Origin: Rhizobiaceae bacterium
Lineage (GTDB): Bacteria; Pseudomonadota; Alphaproteobacteria; Rhizobiales; Rhizobiaceae
Direction: 5' to 3'
DNA length: 7,305 nt
Assembly: GCA_020696915.1 (NCBI GenBank)
Contig: JAJFMR010000142.1
Coordinates: forward strand, 1 to 7,305
A program made the position numbers and the translations under genes. How positions within the stretch are numbered: the stretch's first letter is position 1; every line of letters starts with the position of its first letter. The notes beneath the pieces were generated by a model. That model saw only the letters and a list, made by a program, of their open reading frames with translations, searched no databases and was not told where the DNA came from. This document shows positions 1 to 5,558 of this stretch, in pieces.

Positions 1-6
1 GGTGAG

Positions 7-741
7 TTGGCAACGAGCGACATCGCCTGGCTGACCGCGCGGCCGATCGCCCACCGTGGATTTCACGACATGAACGGGGCCGTCTGGGAAAACACGGCGT
101 CGGCCTTTCGCCGCGCTGTCGACAGGGGGTTTGCCATCGAATGCGACGTCCACCTCTCCGCCGACGGAGTTCCGGTCGTTATCCACGACGGCGACCTCCG
201 GCGGCTGTGCGGAACGGAAGGCTTCGTCTGGCAGCGGACGGGAGCCGAATTGCGGGCACTTCGCGTCGGCGGCACCGGCGATCATCCGCCGACGCTTCGG
301 GAACTGCTCGAACTGGTCGATGGCCGCGTCCCGCTGGTCATCGAACTGAAAGGCATTCCCGGCCATGATGGCGGGCTGGTCGCTGCGGTCTCGAAGCTGC
401 TTTCCAACTACAGAGGACCGGCCGCAATCATGTCGTTCGATCACTGGCTGATCCGCGATTTCAGGCGCCATGCGCCCGGCATCGCGGCGGGATTGACGGC
501 CTTGGGCGAGGCTGAACATGACCTGGAGGCGCATTTCTCCATGCTGGCACACGACATTTCGTTCGTCTCCTACTGCCTCGCGCATCTGCCGAACCGCTTC
601 GTGGGCTTCGTGCGCCAAAGACTCGGCATGCCTGTCATAAGCTGGACGGTCCGTGACCGGCCGGGAGTTGCTCGATCATTCGCTCACGCCGAGCAGATGA
701 CGTTCGAGGGCTTTGATCCCGACGCGGTGGAGATCGCGTGA
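7..741 (+). CDS. Glycerophosphodiester phosphodiesterase (GDPD/UgpQ-like)
   Basis: Predicted to hydrolyse glycerophosphodiesters to glycerol-3-phosphate and an alcohol, recycling phospholipid headgroups. No signal peptide is visible, so a cytoplasmic UgpQ-like role is more likely than a periplasmic GlpQ-like one. The GDPD TIM-barrel signature is clear: IAHRG (residues 14-18, catalytic His16), ENT (28-30), E45-x-D47 metal ligands, S-x-DG-x-PVV-x-HD (51-61, catalytic His60) and IELKG (112-116, with Glu113 and Lys115). At 244 aa the length suits the short bacterial class. The start is TTG at 7, because the protein begins shortly before the first barrel strand as usual. Its ribosome site would lie largely outside the window and the frame stays open to the edge, so a start further upstream is possible. 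A TGA at 3-5 in another frame could end an overlapping upstream gene. The FemAB-like gene follows after 36 bp on the same strand, suggesting co-transcription. Confidence 0.9.
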   Translation: MATSDIAWLTARPIAHRGFHDMNGAVWENTASAFRRAVDRGFAIECDVHLSADGVPVVIHDGDLRRLCGTEGFVWQRTGAELRALRVGGTGDHPPTLRELLELVDGRVPLVIELKGIPGHDGGLVAAVSKLLSNYRGPAAIMSFDHWLIRDFRRHAPGIAAGLTALGEAEHDLEAHFSMLAHDISFVSYCLAHLPNRFVGFVRQRLGMPVISWTVRDRPGVARSFAHAEQMTFEGFDPDAVEIA

Positions 742-777
742 ATTTGCACCTCGACGGACCCGGCATGGATTAGGCGG

Positions 778-2001
778 ATGGCCGGGCAGAAACAAAGCGC
801 TGCAGGCTCGGTGGAAAGCGGCATGACGATCCGCATCGGGTCGAGCGTCGGCGCTTTCACCCGAGATGAATGGGACGCCCTCGCAGGTACGTCACGTTCA
901 GGTGGAGGGACGGCCTACAATCCATTTGTTTCGTACGATTTTCTGTGCGTCCTCGAAGAGTCCGGCTGCGCCGTGCCCCGGACTGGCTGGCAGGGTCATC
1001 ACATCAGGTTGGAGAACGCAAAAGGCGACCTGGTCGGCGCAGTTCCATGCTATCTGAAGTCGCACAGCCGGGGCGAATACGTTTTCGACCATGGCTGGGC
1101 GGACGCTTTCGAACGGGCCGGAGGCCGCTACTATCCCAAACTTCAGGGCTCGGTGCCGTTCACGCCGGCCACCGGACCGCGCCTGCTGGTCAGCAGCGGT
1201 GCGGACGCGGTCTCCTTGCGGCAAGCGCTGGCCGCGGGACTGTCTGCCGTTGCCGACCGGCTCGGCGTTTCCTCCGCGCACGTTACCTTCGCGGAACCGG
1301 CGGACATGACCGCCCTCGAGGCGGCAGGCTATCTCAAACGCACCGACCAGCAGTTTCACTTTTTCAATGATGGTTACGCCAGCTACGACGACTTCCTGGC
1401 CACCCTGGCGTCGCGCAAGCGCAAGGCGCTGAAACGGGAGCGCCGCGTGGCGCTCGCCGAGGGAGTCGAAATCGACTGGCTGACCGGCAGCGATCTCACC
1501 GAATCCGTGTGGGACGACTTCTTCGCCTTTTACATGAACACCGGCAGCCGCAAATGGGGCCGGCCCTATCTCAACCGGACGTTCTTTTCCCTGCTTGGCG
1601 AGCGCATGGCCAGCGACGTGCTGCTGGTGATGGCCAGGCGGGACGGACGCTACGTTGCCGGCGCCATCAATTTCATCGGCTCGGACCGTCTATTCGGCCG
1701 CAACTGGGGCTGCATCGAGGAACACCCGTTTCTGCATTTCGAGGTCTGCTATCACCAGGCCATCGACTTTGCGATAGCAACGGGCCTTGCAGTGGTGGAG
1801 GCCGGCGCACAGGGTGAGCACAAGCTGGCCCGGGGCTATCGGCCGGTGACCACGCAGTCGGCTCACTACATCGCCCATGCCGGATTGCGGAACGCGATAT
1901 CCGATTACCTGCGTCATGAACGTCGCGACGTGGCGCGGGCCGCCGAATATCTGGAGGAACACCTGCCGTTCCGGAAGGATGAGGCAGCGTCAGGAGACTG
2001 A
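778..2001 (+). CDS. FemAB-like / DUF482 GNAT-fold acyltransferase
   Basis: Member of the FemAB-like family (PF04339, COG3146), whose fold is two GNAT-like halves. Fem proteins transfer aminoacyl groups to peptidoglycan precursors, but the substrate of this subfamily is not known to me, so only acyl/aminoacyl transferase is proposed. Visible family landmarks are PCYLKSHSRGEYVFDHGWA (90-108), YYPKLQGSVPFTPATG (118-133), QFHFFNDGY (192-200), the basic SRKRKALKRERR (212-223), GRNWGC (307-312), LHFEVCYHQAIDFAI (319-333) and EAGAQGEHKLARGY (341-354). It is soluble, with no membrane segment. The length of 407 aa is complete for the family. A second start at 823 (residue 16, MTIRIGSS) has GGAAAG at 813-818 with good spacing and may be the real one. 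The ATG at 778 has AGG only 3 nt away and a weaker GGA at 767-769. The stop lies just 14 bp from the convergent DUF2182 stop, leaving no room for a separate terminator. Confidence 0.88.
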   Translation: MAGQKQSAAGSVESGMTIRIGSSVGAFTRDEWDALAGTSRSGGGTAYNPFVSYDFLCVLEESGCAVPRTGWQGHHIRLENAKGDLVGAVPCYLKSHSRGEYVFDHGWADAFERAGGRYYPKLQGSVPFTPATGPRLLVSSGADAVSLRQALAAGLSAVADRLGVSSAHVTFAEPADMTALEAAGYLKRTDQQFHFFNDGYASYDDFLATLASRKRKALKRERRVALAEGVEIDWLTGSDLTESVWDDFFAFYMNTGSRKWGRPYLNRTFFSLLGERMASDVLLVMARRDGRYVAGAINFIGSDRLFGRNWGCIEEHPFLHFEVCYHQAIDFAIATGLAVVEAGAQGEHKLARGYRPVTTQSAHYIAHAGLRNAISDYLRHERRDVARAAEYLEEHLPFRKDEAASGD

Positions 2002-2015
2002 ACCCTCTCCAGGCG

Positions 2016-2822
2016 CTAGAGAAGCAGCCAGAGGCCCGCCGCGATCATTGCCGTTCCGGAAACAAGCGACGGCACCCGCCGCGCCCGCGCGATCTTCTCG
2101 ATCAGGACGAAGACGCTCAGCGCCGCTATCCATAGCGGGTTCATGATGCCGCCAACGAACAGCAGGGTCATCAAAGCCCAGCAGCAGCCGATGCAATAGA
2201 GCCCATGGCTGGCGCCGAGCCACAGCGAATGGCCAGGTTCACGCCGAAAGCCGCCATGCCGCTGGATGAAAACGAGCGGCGCCTGGCAGACCGAGAGGCA
2301 GGCCGCCTTGAGGGGAGTGAATTGATAGAGGCCGGCGAGAATGAGCAAAACGCCTCCGAGCGGCCGGGCGACGGTCATCGTCACAGGAGACAAAAGGGCT
2401 GCTCGCTCAAGCCCCCACTGGCTCGACGTGGCAGCGAGAGAGAAGCCGATCCAGGCCAGCAGATAGCCGCCCGCAAACCAGCCGGTCGAGGCAAACGGTT
2501 TGCCTCGGTCCTGTGCCTGCCGCGCTACGCCGGCATAGATCAGGAGCATCGGCGTGACCGACGGCAGCATCATGCCGATCATCATCACGATCCACATTGC
2601 CAGGACGAAAAGGAAATCCGGCGCACTCCAGCCAGCGACCGCGGGCGCCAACATGCCCGGCATGTCCATCACTCCGGACATGTCCATATCCGGATGCGCT
2701 GCCCCCATTCGGCCTGCGAGCGAAAGGAGGTAAGTCCAGGCAAGAGCCACCACCACGGCAACCGCGCCGAGGATCACTGCGCGGTCTCGGCGAAGCACGC
2801 CTTCCAGAGCGGTGGCCGTCAT
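2016..2822 (-). CDS. DUF2182 predicted metal-binding membrane protein
   Basis: Integral membrane protein of the DUF2182 family (PF09948, COG5486, described as predicted metal-binding); its function is not established. There are about seven hydrophobic segments, near residues 15-36, 69-95, 114-132, 152-166, 205-224, 228-241 and 255-268. Between the first two sits a loop rich in Met, Asp and His (43-57, with H43, D45, M46, D47, M48, M52, D53, M54 and M57), which resembles copper-binding Met motifs. Other landmarks are the Met-rich MWIVMMIGMMLPS (76-88), YQFTPLKAACLSVCQ (166-180, Cys175 and Cys179) and HGLYCIGCC (206-214, Cys210, 213 and 214). The gene is second in an operon with DUF1326: only 7 bp separate them, and its Shine-Dalgarno overlaps that gene's stop codon. 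Metal (perhaps copper) handling in the inner membrane is an inference from the residues. At 268 aa the protein looks complete. Confidence 0.88.
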   Translation of the reverse strand: MTATALEGVLRRDRAVILGAVAVVVALAWTYLLSLAGRMGAAHPDMDMSGVMDMPGMLAPAVAGWSAPDFLFVLAMWIVMMIGMMLPSVTPMLLIYAGVARQAQDRGKPFASTGWFAGGYLLAWIGFSLAATSSQWGLERAALLSPVTMTVARPLGGVLLILAGLYQFTPLKAACLSVCQAPLVFIQRHGGFRREPGHSLWLGASHGLYCIGCCWALMTLLFVGGIMNPLWIAALSVFVLIEKIARARRVPSLVSGTAMIAAGLWLLL

Positions 2823-2825
2823 CGT

Positions 2826-2832
2826 CCTCCTA
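2826..2832 (-). promoter_or_regulatory. Shine-Dalgarno of DUF2182 overlapping the DUF1326 stop codon
   Basis: The minus strand reads TAGGAGG here, followed by ACG and the ATG of DUF2182. TAG is the stop codon of DUF1326, so stop and ribosome site share bases. A ribosome ending DUF1326 would cover the DUF2182 start region, which predicts translational coupling and matched output of the two proteins. Confidence 0.75.
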
Positions 2833-3465
2833 CCGAACGACGCCGCGCTCGGTCATGTGCAGCGGGGCAAAGTGGGCGTGCGAGTTTTCCAGCCGGTGCG
2901 CGATCGGGCCTGACGTCGTAGCCCAGCCGCGGCCAACCTCGGCGACGGAATACTCGAACCCTTGAGGCAGGTCGATGCGGGCACGATGCGCCGCTCCCGT
3001 GACGGGATTCTTGATGGGCTCGCCGCGTGCCTCGATCAATCCGGGGACATGCAAACGTGCCATCCGGCCGTCGACTTCGATTTCCAGTTCGATCGGCGCG
3101 AACACCGGCTCGTGCACGGTTTCCCATGTCGTCGAAAAAACCTGGAAAACAGTGGCGCCCGGTTCGGTATCCTCGCCGCTCATGATCCGCAAGAGAGACT
3201 GGCGCTGCTCGGGAGTGGCGCGCTCGTCGACGACGGGCACGACCTGCCCATGTCCTTCGTGAATTGCGCCGGGCCAGGTTGCGATCGCGGCAATCCGCAA
3301 TCCGCCCAACGGCGTGTTCCCGTGATGTCCTTCCTCGATGTCTACCGCAAGGACGGCATCGCAGCCGCCGTGCGTAGGCCGGCCATTGAACTGACACGGG
3401 CAGCCGTAGTCGCAATTGCAATGTACGAATTCGCGGCCCTTGATCGTCCACATCGCATCCGGCAT
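2830..3465 (-). CDS. DUF1326 domain protein with Cys cluster
   Basis: A 211-aa soluble protein of the DUF1326 family (PF07040), function unknown. The N-terminus shows the family hallmark W-x-I-x-G followed by a cysteine cluster HCNCDYGCPCQF (residues 15-26). Cys16, 18, 22 and 24 form C-x-C-x3-C-x-C, with Cys35 nearby after T-H-GG. This spacing suggests metal binding or a thiol/disulfide function, but that is inference. The rest contains GGLRIAAIATWPGAIHEGHG, a segment typical of the family, and a His-containing end (NSHAHFAPLHM). No signal peptide or membrane segment is seen, so it is probably cytoplasmic. The ATG at 3465 is chosen although the frame is open to an ATG at 3564. A strong GGGAGG lies 5 nt upstream of 3465, the family normally starts a few residues before the W-x-I-x-G motif, and the extra 33 residues look non-coding. 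It is the first gene of a two-gene unit with DUF2182. Confidence 0.88.
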   Translation of the reverse strand: MPDAMWTIKGREFVHCNCDYGCPCQFNGRPTHGGCDAVLAVDIEEGHHGNTPLGGLRIAAIATWPGAIHEGHGQVVPVVDERATPEQRQSLLRIMSGEDTEPGATVFQVFSTTWETVHEPVFAPIELEIEVDGRMARLHVPGLIEARGEPIKNPVTGAAHRARIDLPQGFEYSVAEVGRGWATTSGPIAHRLENSHAHFAPLHMTERGVVR

Positions 3466-3470
3466 GTCAG

Positions 3471-3476
3471 CCTCCC
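3471..3476 (-). promoter_or_regulatory. Shine-Dalgarno that fixes the DUF1326 start
   Basis: The minus strand reads GGGAGG, then CTGAC, then ATG at 3465. This near-ideal site is the main reason for preferring the 211-aa product over the 244-aa frame starting at 3564. Confidence 0.7.
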
Positions 3477-3503
3477 GATCGCGGTTGCCCAGGCCGGATG
3501 ACC

Positions 3504-3530
3504 GGAAAGCGAAGAGCCTCTCGCTTTTCC
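3504..3530 (-). other. Hairpin in the presumed DUF1326 leader
   Basis: An imperfect inverted repeat: AAAGCGA (3506-3512) pairs with TCGCTTT (3521-3527) around an 8-nt loop. The stem extends by two G-C pairs (3504-3505 with 3529-3530) past a one-base bulge. It lies 39 to 65 nt upstream of the DUF1326 start, inside the transcript if the candidate promoter at 3573-3581 is used. It could be a leader structure that affects translation or stability. There is only a short T run, so a true terminator is doubtful on either strand. Confidence 0.4.
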
Positions 3531-3572
3531 TGCTGAGGCGCCCGCAATCAGCCAGCCGACCCATCGCGAAGC

Positions 3573-3581
3573 AGTGTAACA
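3573..3581 (-). promoter_or_regulatory. Candidate extended -10 promoter for DUF1326-DUF2182
   Basis: The minus strand reads TGTTACACT: a TG-N extension followed by TACACT, which matches TATAAT at four of six positions. No good -35 hexamer stands at the right distance; a palindrome occupies that place instead. Transcription would start near 3566 and give a leader of about 100 nt before the ATG at 3465. A weak -35 with an extended -10 fits a promoter helped by an activator. Prediction by eye only. Confidence 0.35.
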
Positions 3582-3598
3582 GAAAACTCGGTTATGTT

Positions 3599-3608
3599 GT
3601 ATCGATAC
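3599..3608. promoter_or_regulatory. 10-bp palindrome GTATCGATAC, possible operator
   Basis: A perfect 10-bp palindrome centred about 38 bp upstream of the predicted transcription start, overlapping where the -35 element would be. It could be a binding site for a dimeric regulator. A 10-bp palindrome can arise by chance, so its position beside the tandem repeats is the main argument. Confidence 0.3.
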
Positions 3609-3610
3609 GG

Positions 3611-3643
3611 CAGGTCCTGCTCAGGTCCTGCTCAGGTCCTGCA
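3611..3643. repeat. Three tandem 11-bp repeats, CAGGTCCTGC(T/A)
   Basis: Three head-to-tail copies of CAGGTCCTGCT occupy 3611-3621, 3622-3632 and 3633-3643; the last copy ends in A instead of T. Each contains CAGGTCCTG, which is CAGG and CCTG in inverted orientation around a central T. The 11-bp period is close to one DNA turn, so every copy presents the same helix face. The array lies about 45 to 77 bp upstream of the predicted start of the DUF1326 transcript, where an activator array would be expected. A simple replication-slippage repeat remains possible. Confidence 0.8.
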
Positions 3644-3670
3644 TCCCTCACGACCAATCGCGTGAAGGGT

Positions 3671-3689
3671 ATGGCGGCCGACCCGCCAT
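3671..3689. other. Hairpin downstream of DUF488
   Basis: ATGGCGG (3671-3677) and CCGCCAT (3683-3689) form a perfect 7-bp stem with a 5-nt loop. It begins 54 nt past the DUF488 stop on the minus strand and could help end or protect the DUF488 transcript. There is no T-tract after it, so an intrinsic terminator is not well supported. Confidence 0.3.
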
Positions 3690-3743
3690 GTTCTCGCACG
3701 TGAACCGATCACGGCGCGGCTGACATTTTCCTTTGATACCCCC

Positions 3744-4286
3744 TTACACCTTCGATGCAGTCGGATAGTGCAGGAAACCGGCTTCGGTTGCCTCCGCTCC
3801 GCGTGTCATGACAGCTTCCTCTGCCCGGTCCTTGCCCATCAGATGAAAGACTTTTTCCCCCCGAAGGATCAGATAGTCCGCGACGATCCGGCGATGACAC
3901 CTCCACCACACGGCTTCCGAGCACATGATCGAGCAAGGCTCGCGCCTCCCCGCCTCGATGAGTTGTTCGAGGCCTTGTCGGAAAGAGTCGCTGAGAGCGT
4001 AATCCGCGTAGTTGTGGAAGCTTCGATTGATCCAGAAGGCGTTGAGGCAGGAGGGCGTATCTGGGGCCTGCTTGCGAAGCCCTCCCAGTTCAGGAATGGA
4101 AAGATAGCCGATGCCGAAGGGAGCCAGCGAGGCCGGCAGGGCGTCAAAATTGTACTGCGGGTTTCTGCGCGACCGCCGCACTGTCCTGATGTCGACGACA
4201 AGGCGCACTGCTCCGACGCGCAGCAGGTCTACGAATTCATCGATCGACCGGGTGGAGTGGCCGATTGTATGGAAGGTAAACTGCAC
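3744..4286 (-). CDS. DUF488 domain-containing protein
   Basis: A 180-aa DUF488 family protein (PF04343, COG5483-type); its biochemical role is not established. The family signature is complete: FHTIGHSTR (residues 5-13), VVDIRTVRRSRRNPQYN (30-46), Y-x-S-I-PELGGLR (61-71), NYADY (92-96), and MCSEAVWWRCHRRIVADY (121-138), followed by G-x-x-V-x-H-L. The conserved Cys122-x-Glu124 and Cys130-His131-Arg132 residues suggest a ligand or metal pocket. No signal peptide or membrane segment is seen, so it is probably cytoplasmic. The start is taken as GTG at 4284-4286, three codons before the first conserved strand, with a moderate AGGGG about 10 nt upstream. The frame stays open to an ATG at 4763, but the extra residues (about 159) are low-complexity and unlike the family. 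Next on the same strand is DUF1326, 278 bp away and with its own promoter-like region, so co-transcription is uncertain. Confidence 0.85.
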   Translation of the reverse strand: MQFTFHTIGHSTRSIDEFVDLLRVGAVRLVVDIRTVRRSRRNPQYNFDALPASLAPFGIGYLSIPELGGLRKQAPDTPSCLNAFWINRSFHNYADYALSDSFRQGLEQLIEAGRREPCSIMCSEAVWWRCHRRIVADYLILRGEKVFHLMGKDRAEEAVMTRGAEATEAGFLHYPTASKV

Positions 4287-4761
4287 GTCGACTGCACCCC
4301 TCTCGTGAGGACCGGGACTGCCATTGCCGCCGCGCAGCCGCATATGCAAGAGCGTCGCACCTCGAAATTGCGGGCTCCCGAAGCAGCTCGTCGGCCGTGG
4401 TCCGGGCGGAGCCTGCATCGGCAAACGCTTCGGCGGCAATGTCGAATCGACAAAAAGCTGAAAGCCAGCGGCCACACCCTTCATTGGAGCCGGGACATTT
4501 TGCGCAGCAGACGATGACCTTGCGCAAGCGCCTGGTCGATCGTGACATCCTGGTGAACGCATACTGGTTGGCCCGAGCATCAGGAGGCACGACATTGCAC
4601 ATGGCCCGCTCCCTGCGGCGGCAGCGATGCCGGCGTCGGGCACGTGGTCGTTGCCGAGAGATTTCGCCCCCTCTCGCAAGGAGACGAGTCGACTGGCAGT
4701 TGCATCATCGGGAGAACGACCTAACCTGACCTCGCCCCGCTCTCGGTTCAGGAAAGACGGC
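4287..4761. other. 475-bp gap between divergent DUF488 and HIT genes; no convincing gene
   Basis: Reading frames are open on both strands here, as is common in GC-rich DNA, but none matches a family I recognise. Two minus-strand stretches look faintly protein-like and lie in different frames. One is 32 codons at 4484-4579 that ends at a TGA at 4481-4483 and includes ALAQGHRLLRKMSRLQ. The other, at about 4330-4446, includes FDIAAEAFADAGSARTTADE. Together they could be remnants of a decayed gene broken by frameshifts. A 10-bp palindrome, CTTGCGCAAG, lies at 4519-4528. The promoters for DUF488 (leftward) and HIT (rightward) should be here; TTGCAT at 4700-4705 with TAACCT at 4722-4727 (16-bp spacer) is a weak candidate for HIT. 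Confidence 0.35.
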
Positions 4762-5187
4762 ATGACCTCCAGCTACGACAGCAACAATATCTTCGCCAGA
4801 ATCCTGCGCGGCGAACTGCCCGCCCACACCGTCTACGAGGATGCCGACACATTTGCATTCCTGGACATCATGCCGCGCGGTGACGGCCACTGCCTGGTCA
4901 TACCCAGGAAGCCGGCCCGCAATATCCTGGATGCGGACCCGGACAGCCTCGCCGCAGTGCTGAGGACGGTGCAGAAGCTCAGCCGGGCCGTGATGGAGGC
5001 GTTCGCCGCGCCAGGCGTCACCGTGCAGCAATTCAACGAACCGGCTGGCGGCCAGGTCGTGTTCCATCTTCATTTTCATGTGATTCCGCGCTTCGAGGGC
5101 GTGACGCTGCGGCCGCCGGGCACCATGGAGAAGCCGGAAATCCTCGCGGCGAACGCGCAGAAGATCAGAGCGGCGCTGGTCGGCTGA
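4762..5187 (+). CDS. HIT family protein (histidine triad nucleotide hydrolase)
   Basis: A 141-aa histidine triad protein, the usual length for bacterial HIT/Hint-like enzymes that cleave nucleoside phosphoramidates or dinucleoside polyphosphates; the substrate here is unknown. The N-terminus has the family start NNIFARILRGELPAHTVYED (8-27) and then FLDIMPRGDGHCLVIPRKPARNI (33-55). The triad is FHLHFHVIP (101-109), with His102, His104 and His106; the middle His104 is the expected nucleophile. It is followed by a short C-terminal helix. It is soluble and cytoplasmic. The ATG at 4762 has AGGAAAG just upstream (4750-4756) and matches the family N-terminus; an earlier in-frame ATG at 4627 would add 45 unrelated residues. 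The gene converges on azlD with a 20-bp gap between the stop codons. Confidence 0.93.
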   Translation: MTSSYDSNNIFARILRGELPAHTVYEDADTFAFLDIMPRGDGHCLVIPRKPARNILDADPDSLAAVLRTVQKLSRAVMEAFAAPGVTVQQFNEPAGGQVVFHLHFHVIPRFEGVTLRPPGTMEKPEILAANAQKIRAALVG

Positions 5188-5207
5188 AGGACGGGAAGAG
5201 GCACTGA

Positions 5208-5558
5208 TCAGAGGCCAAGCCAGATCCCTGCCCCGAGGACGGCTTCCGAAACCAGGATCCCGGCCAGCACTCGCTTTCCCGACAGAAGATAGCTTGCAAA
5301 GCCAATGGCAGCCGCGGCGACCCTGAGCAGGAGCGGCGTTTCCGCCAGGGCCCCGCTCGGAAAGACGACGAGATTGCCGATCACTGCGGCCACCAGCGCG
5401 GTCGCTACCGCGCGGACGAACACCAGAAGTTCGGACTGCTCGGCAATACGCCCACCGAAGTAGACGCCAAGAAAGCGACAGGCGTCCGTGGTCATCCATC
5501 CGGCCATGAGGATGAAGAGATACGGCCACCACCACGCATCCAACGACGTGAACGTCAT
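5208..5558 (-). CDS. azlD: AzlD family branched-chain amino acid transport protein
   Basis: A 116-aa small membrane protein of the AzlD family (PF05437), the partner of AzlC in export of branched-chain amino acids (AzlCD in Bacillus subtilis, BrnFE in Corynebacterium). About four hydrophobic segments are visible, near residues 10-24, 45-67, 75-92 and 97-115. The landmarks PYLFILMAGWMTTDACRFLG (12-31) and VRAVATALVAA (48-58) fit the family, and the length is typical. Its ATG overlaps the azlC stop as ATGA (5555-5558), with AGAAGG just upstream inside azlC, so the two are translationally coupled. The actual substrate of this pair is not shown by the sequence. Confidence 0.87.
   Translation of the reverse strand: MTFTSLDAWWWPYLFILMAGWMTTDACRFLGVYFGGRIAEQSELLVFVRAVATALVAAVIGNLVVFPSGALAETPLLLRVAAAAIGFASYLLSGKRVLAGILVSEAVLGAGIWLGL

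Noticed and set aside
2205..2921. A 238-codon plus-strand open frame opposite DUF2182
   Set aside because: Its product is rich in Arg, Gly and His without domain features, while the minus strand encodes a clear DUF2182 protein. It is a GC-rich antisense shadow.
2962..3501. A 179-codon plus-strand open frame opposite DUF1326
   Set aside because: It mirrors the DUF1326 coding strand, has no recognisable motif and no suitable ribosome site was noticed.
3466..3564. N-terminal extension of DUF1326 to an ATG at 3564
   Set aside because: A strong Shine-Dalgarno precedes the inner ATG at 3465, and the extension covers the leader hairpin and lacks family residues.
3611..3643. CRISPR-like array
   Set aside because: Units are 11 bp and directly adjacent, without spacers, and no cas gene is present.
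4397..4729. A 110-codon plus-strand open frame upstream of HIT
   Set aside because: No recognised domain and no good ribosome site; it overlaps protein-like remnants on the other strand, so coding on this strand is not supported.
2016..4761. Mobile element or integrated island with ends
   Set aside because: I saw no transposase, integrase, terminal inverted repeats, tRNA gene or flanking duplications, so no mobile element is annotated.
4287..4763. N-terminal extension of DUF488 to an ATG at 4763
   Set aside because: The added residues (about 159) are Pro/Ala/Ser-rich and unlike the family, which begins just before the TIGHSTR motif.
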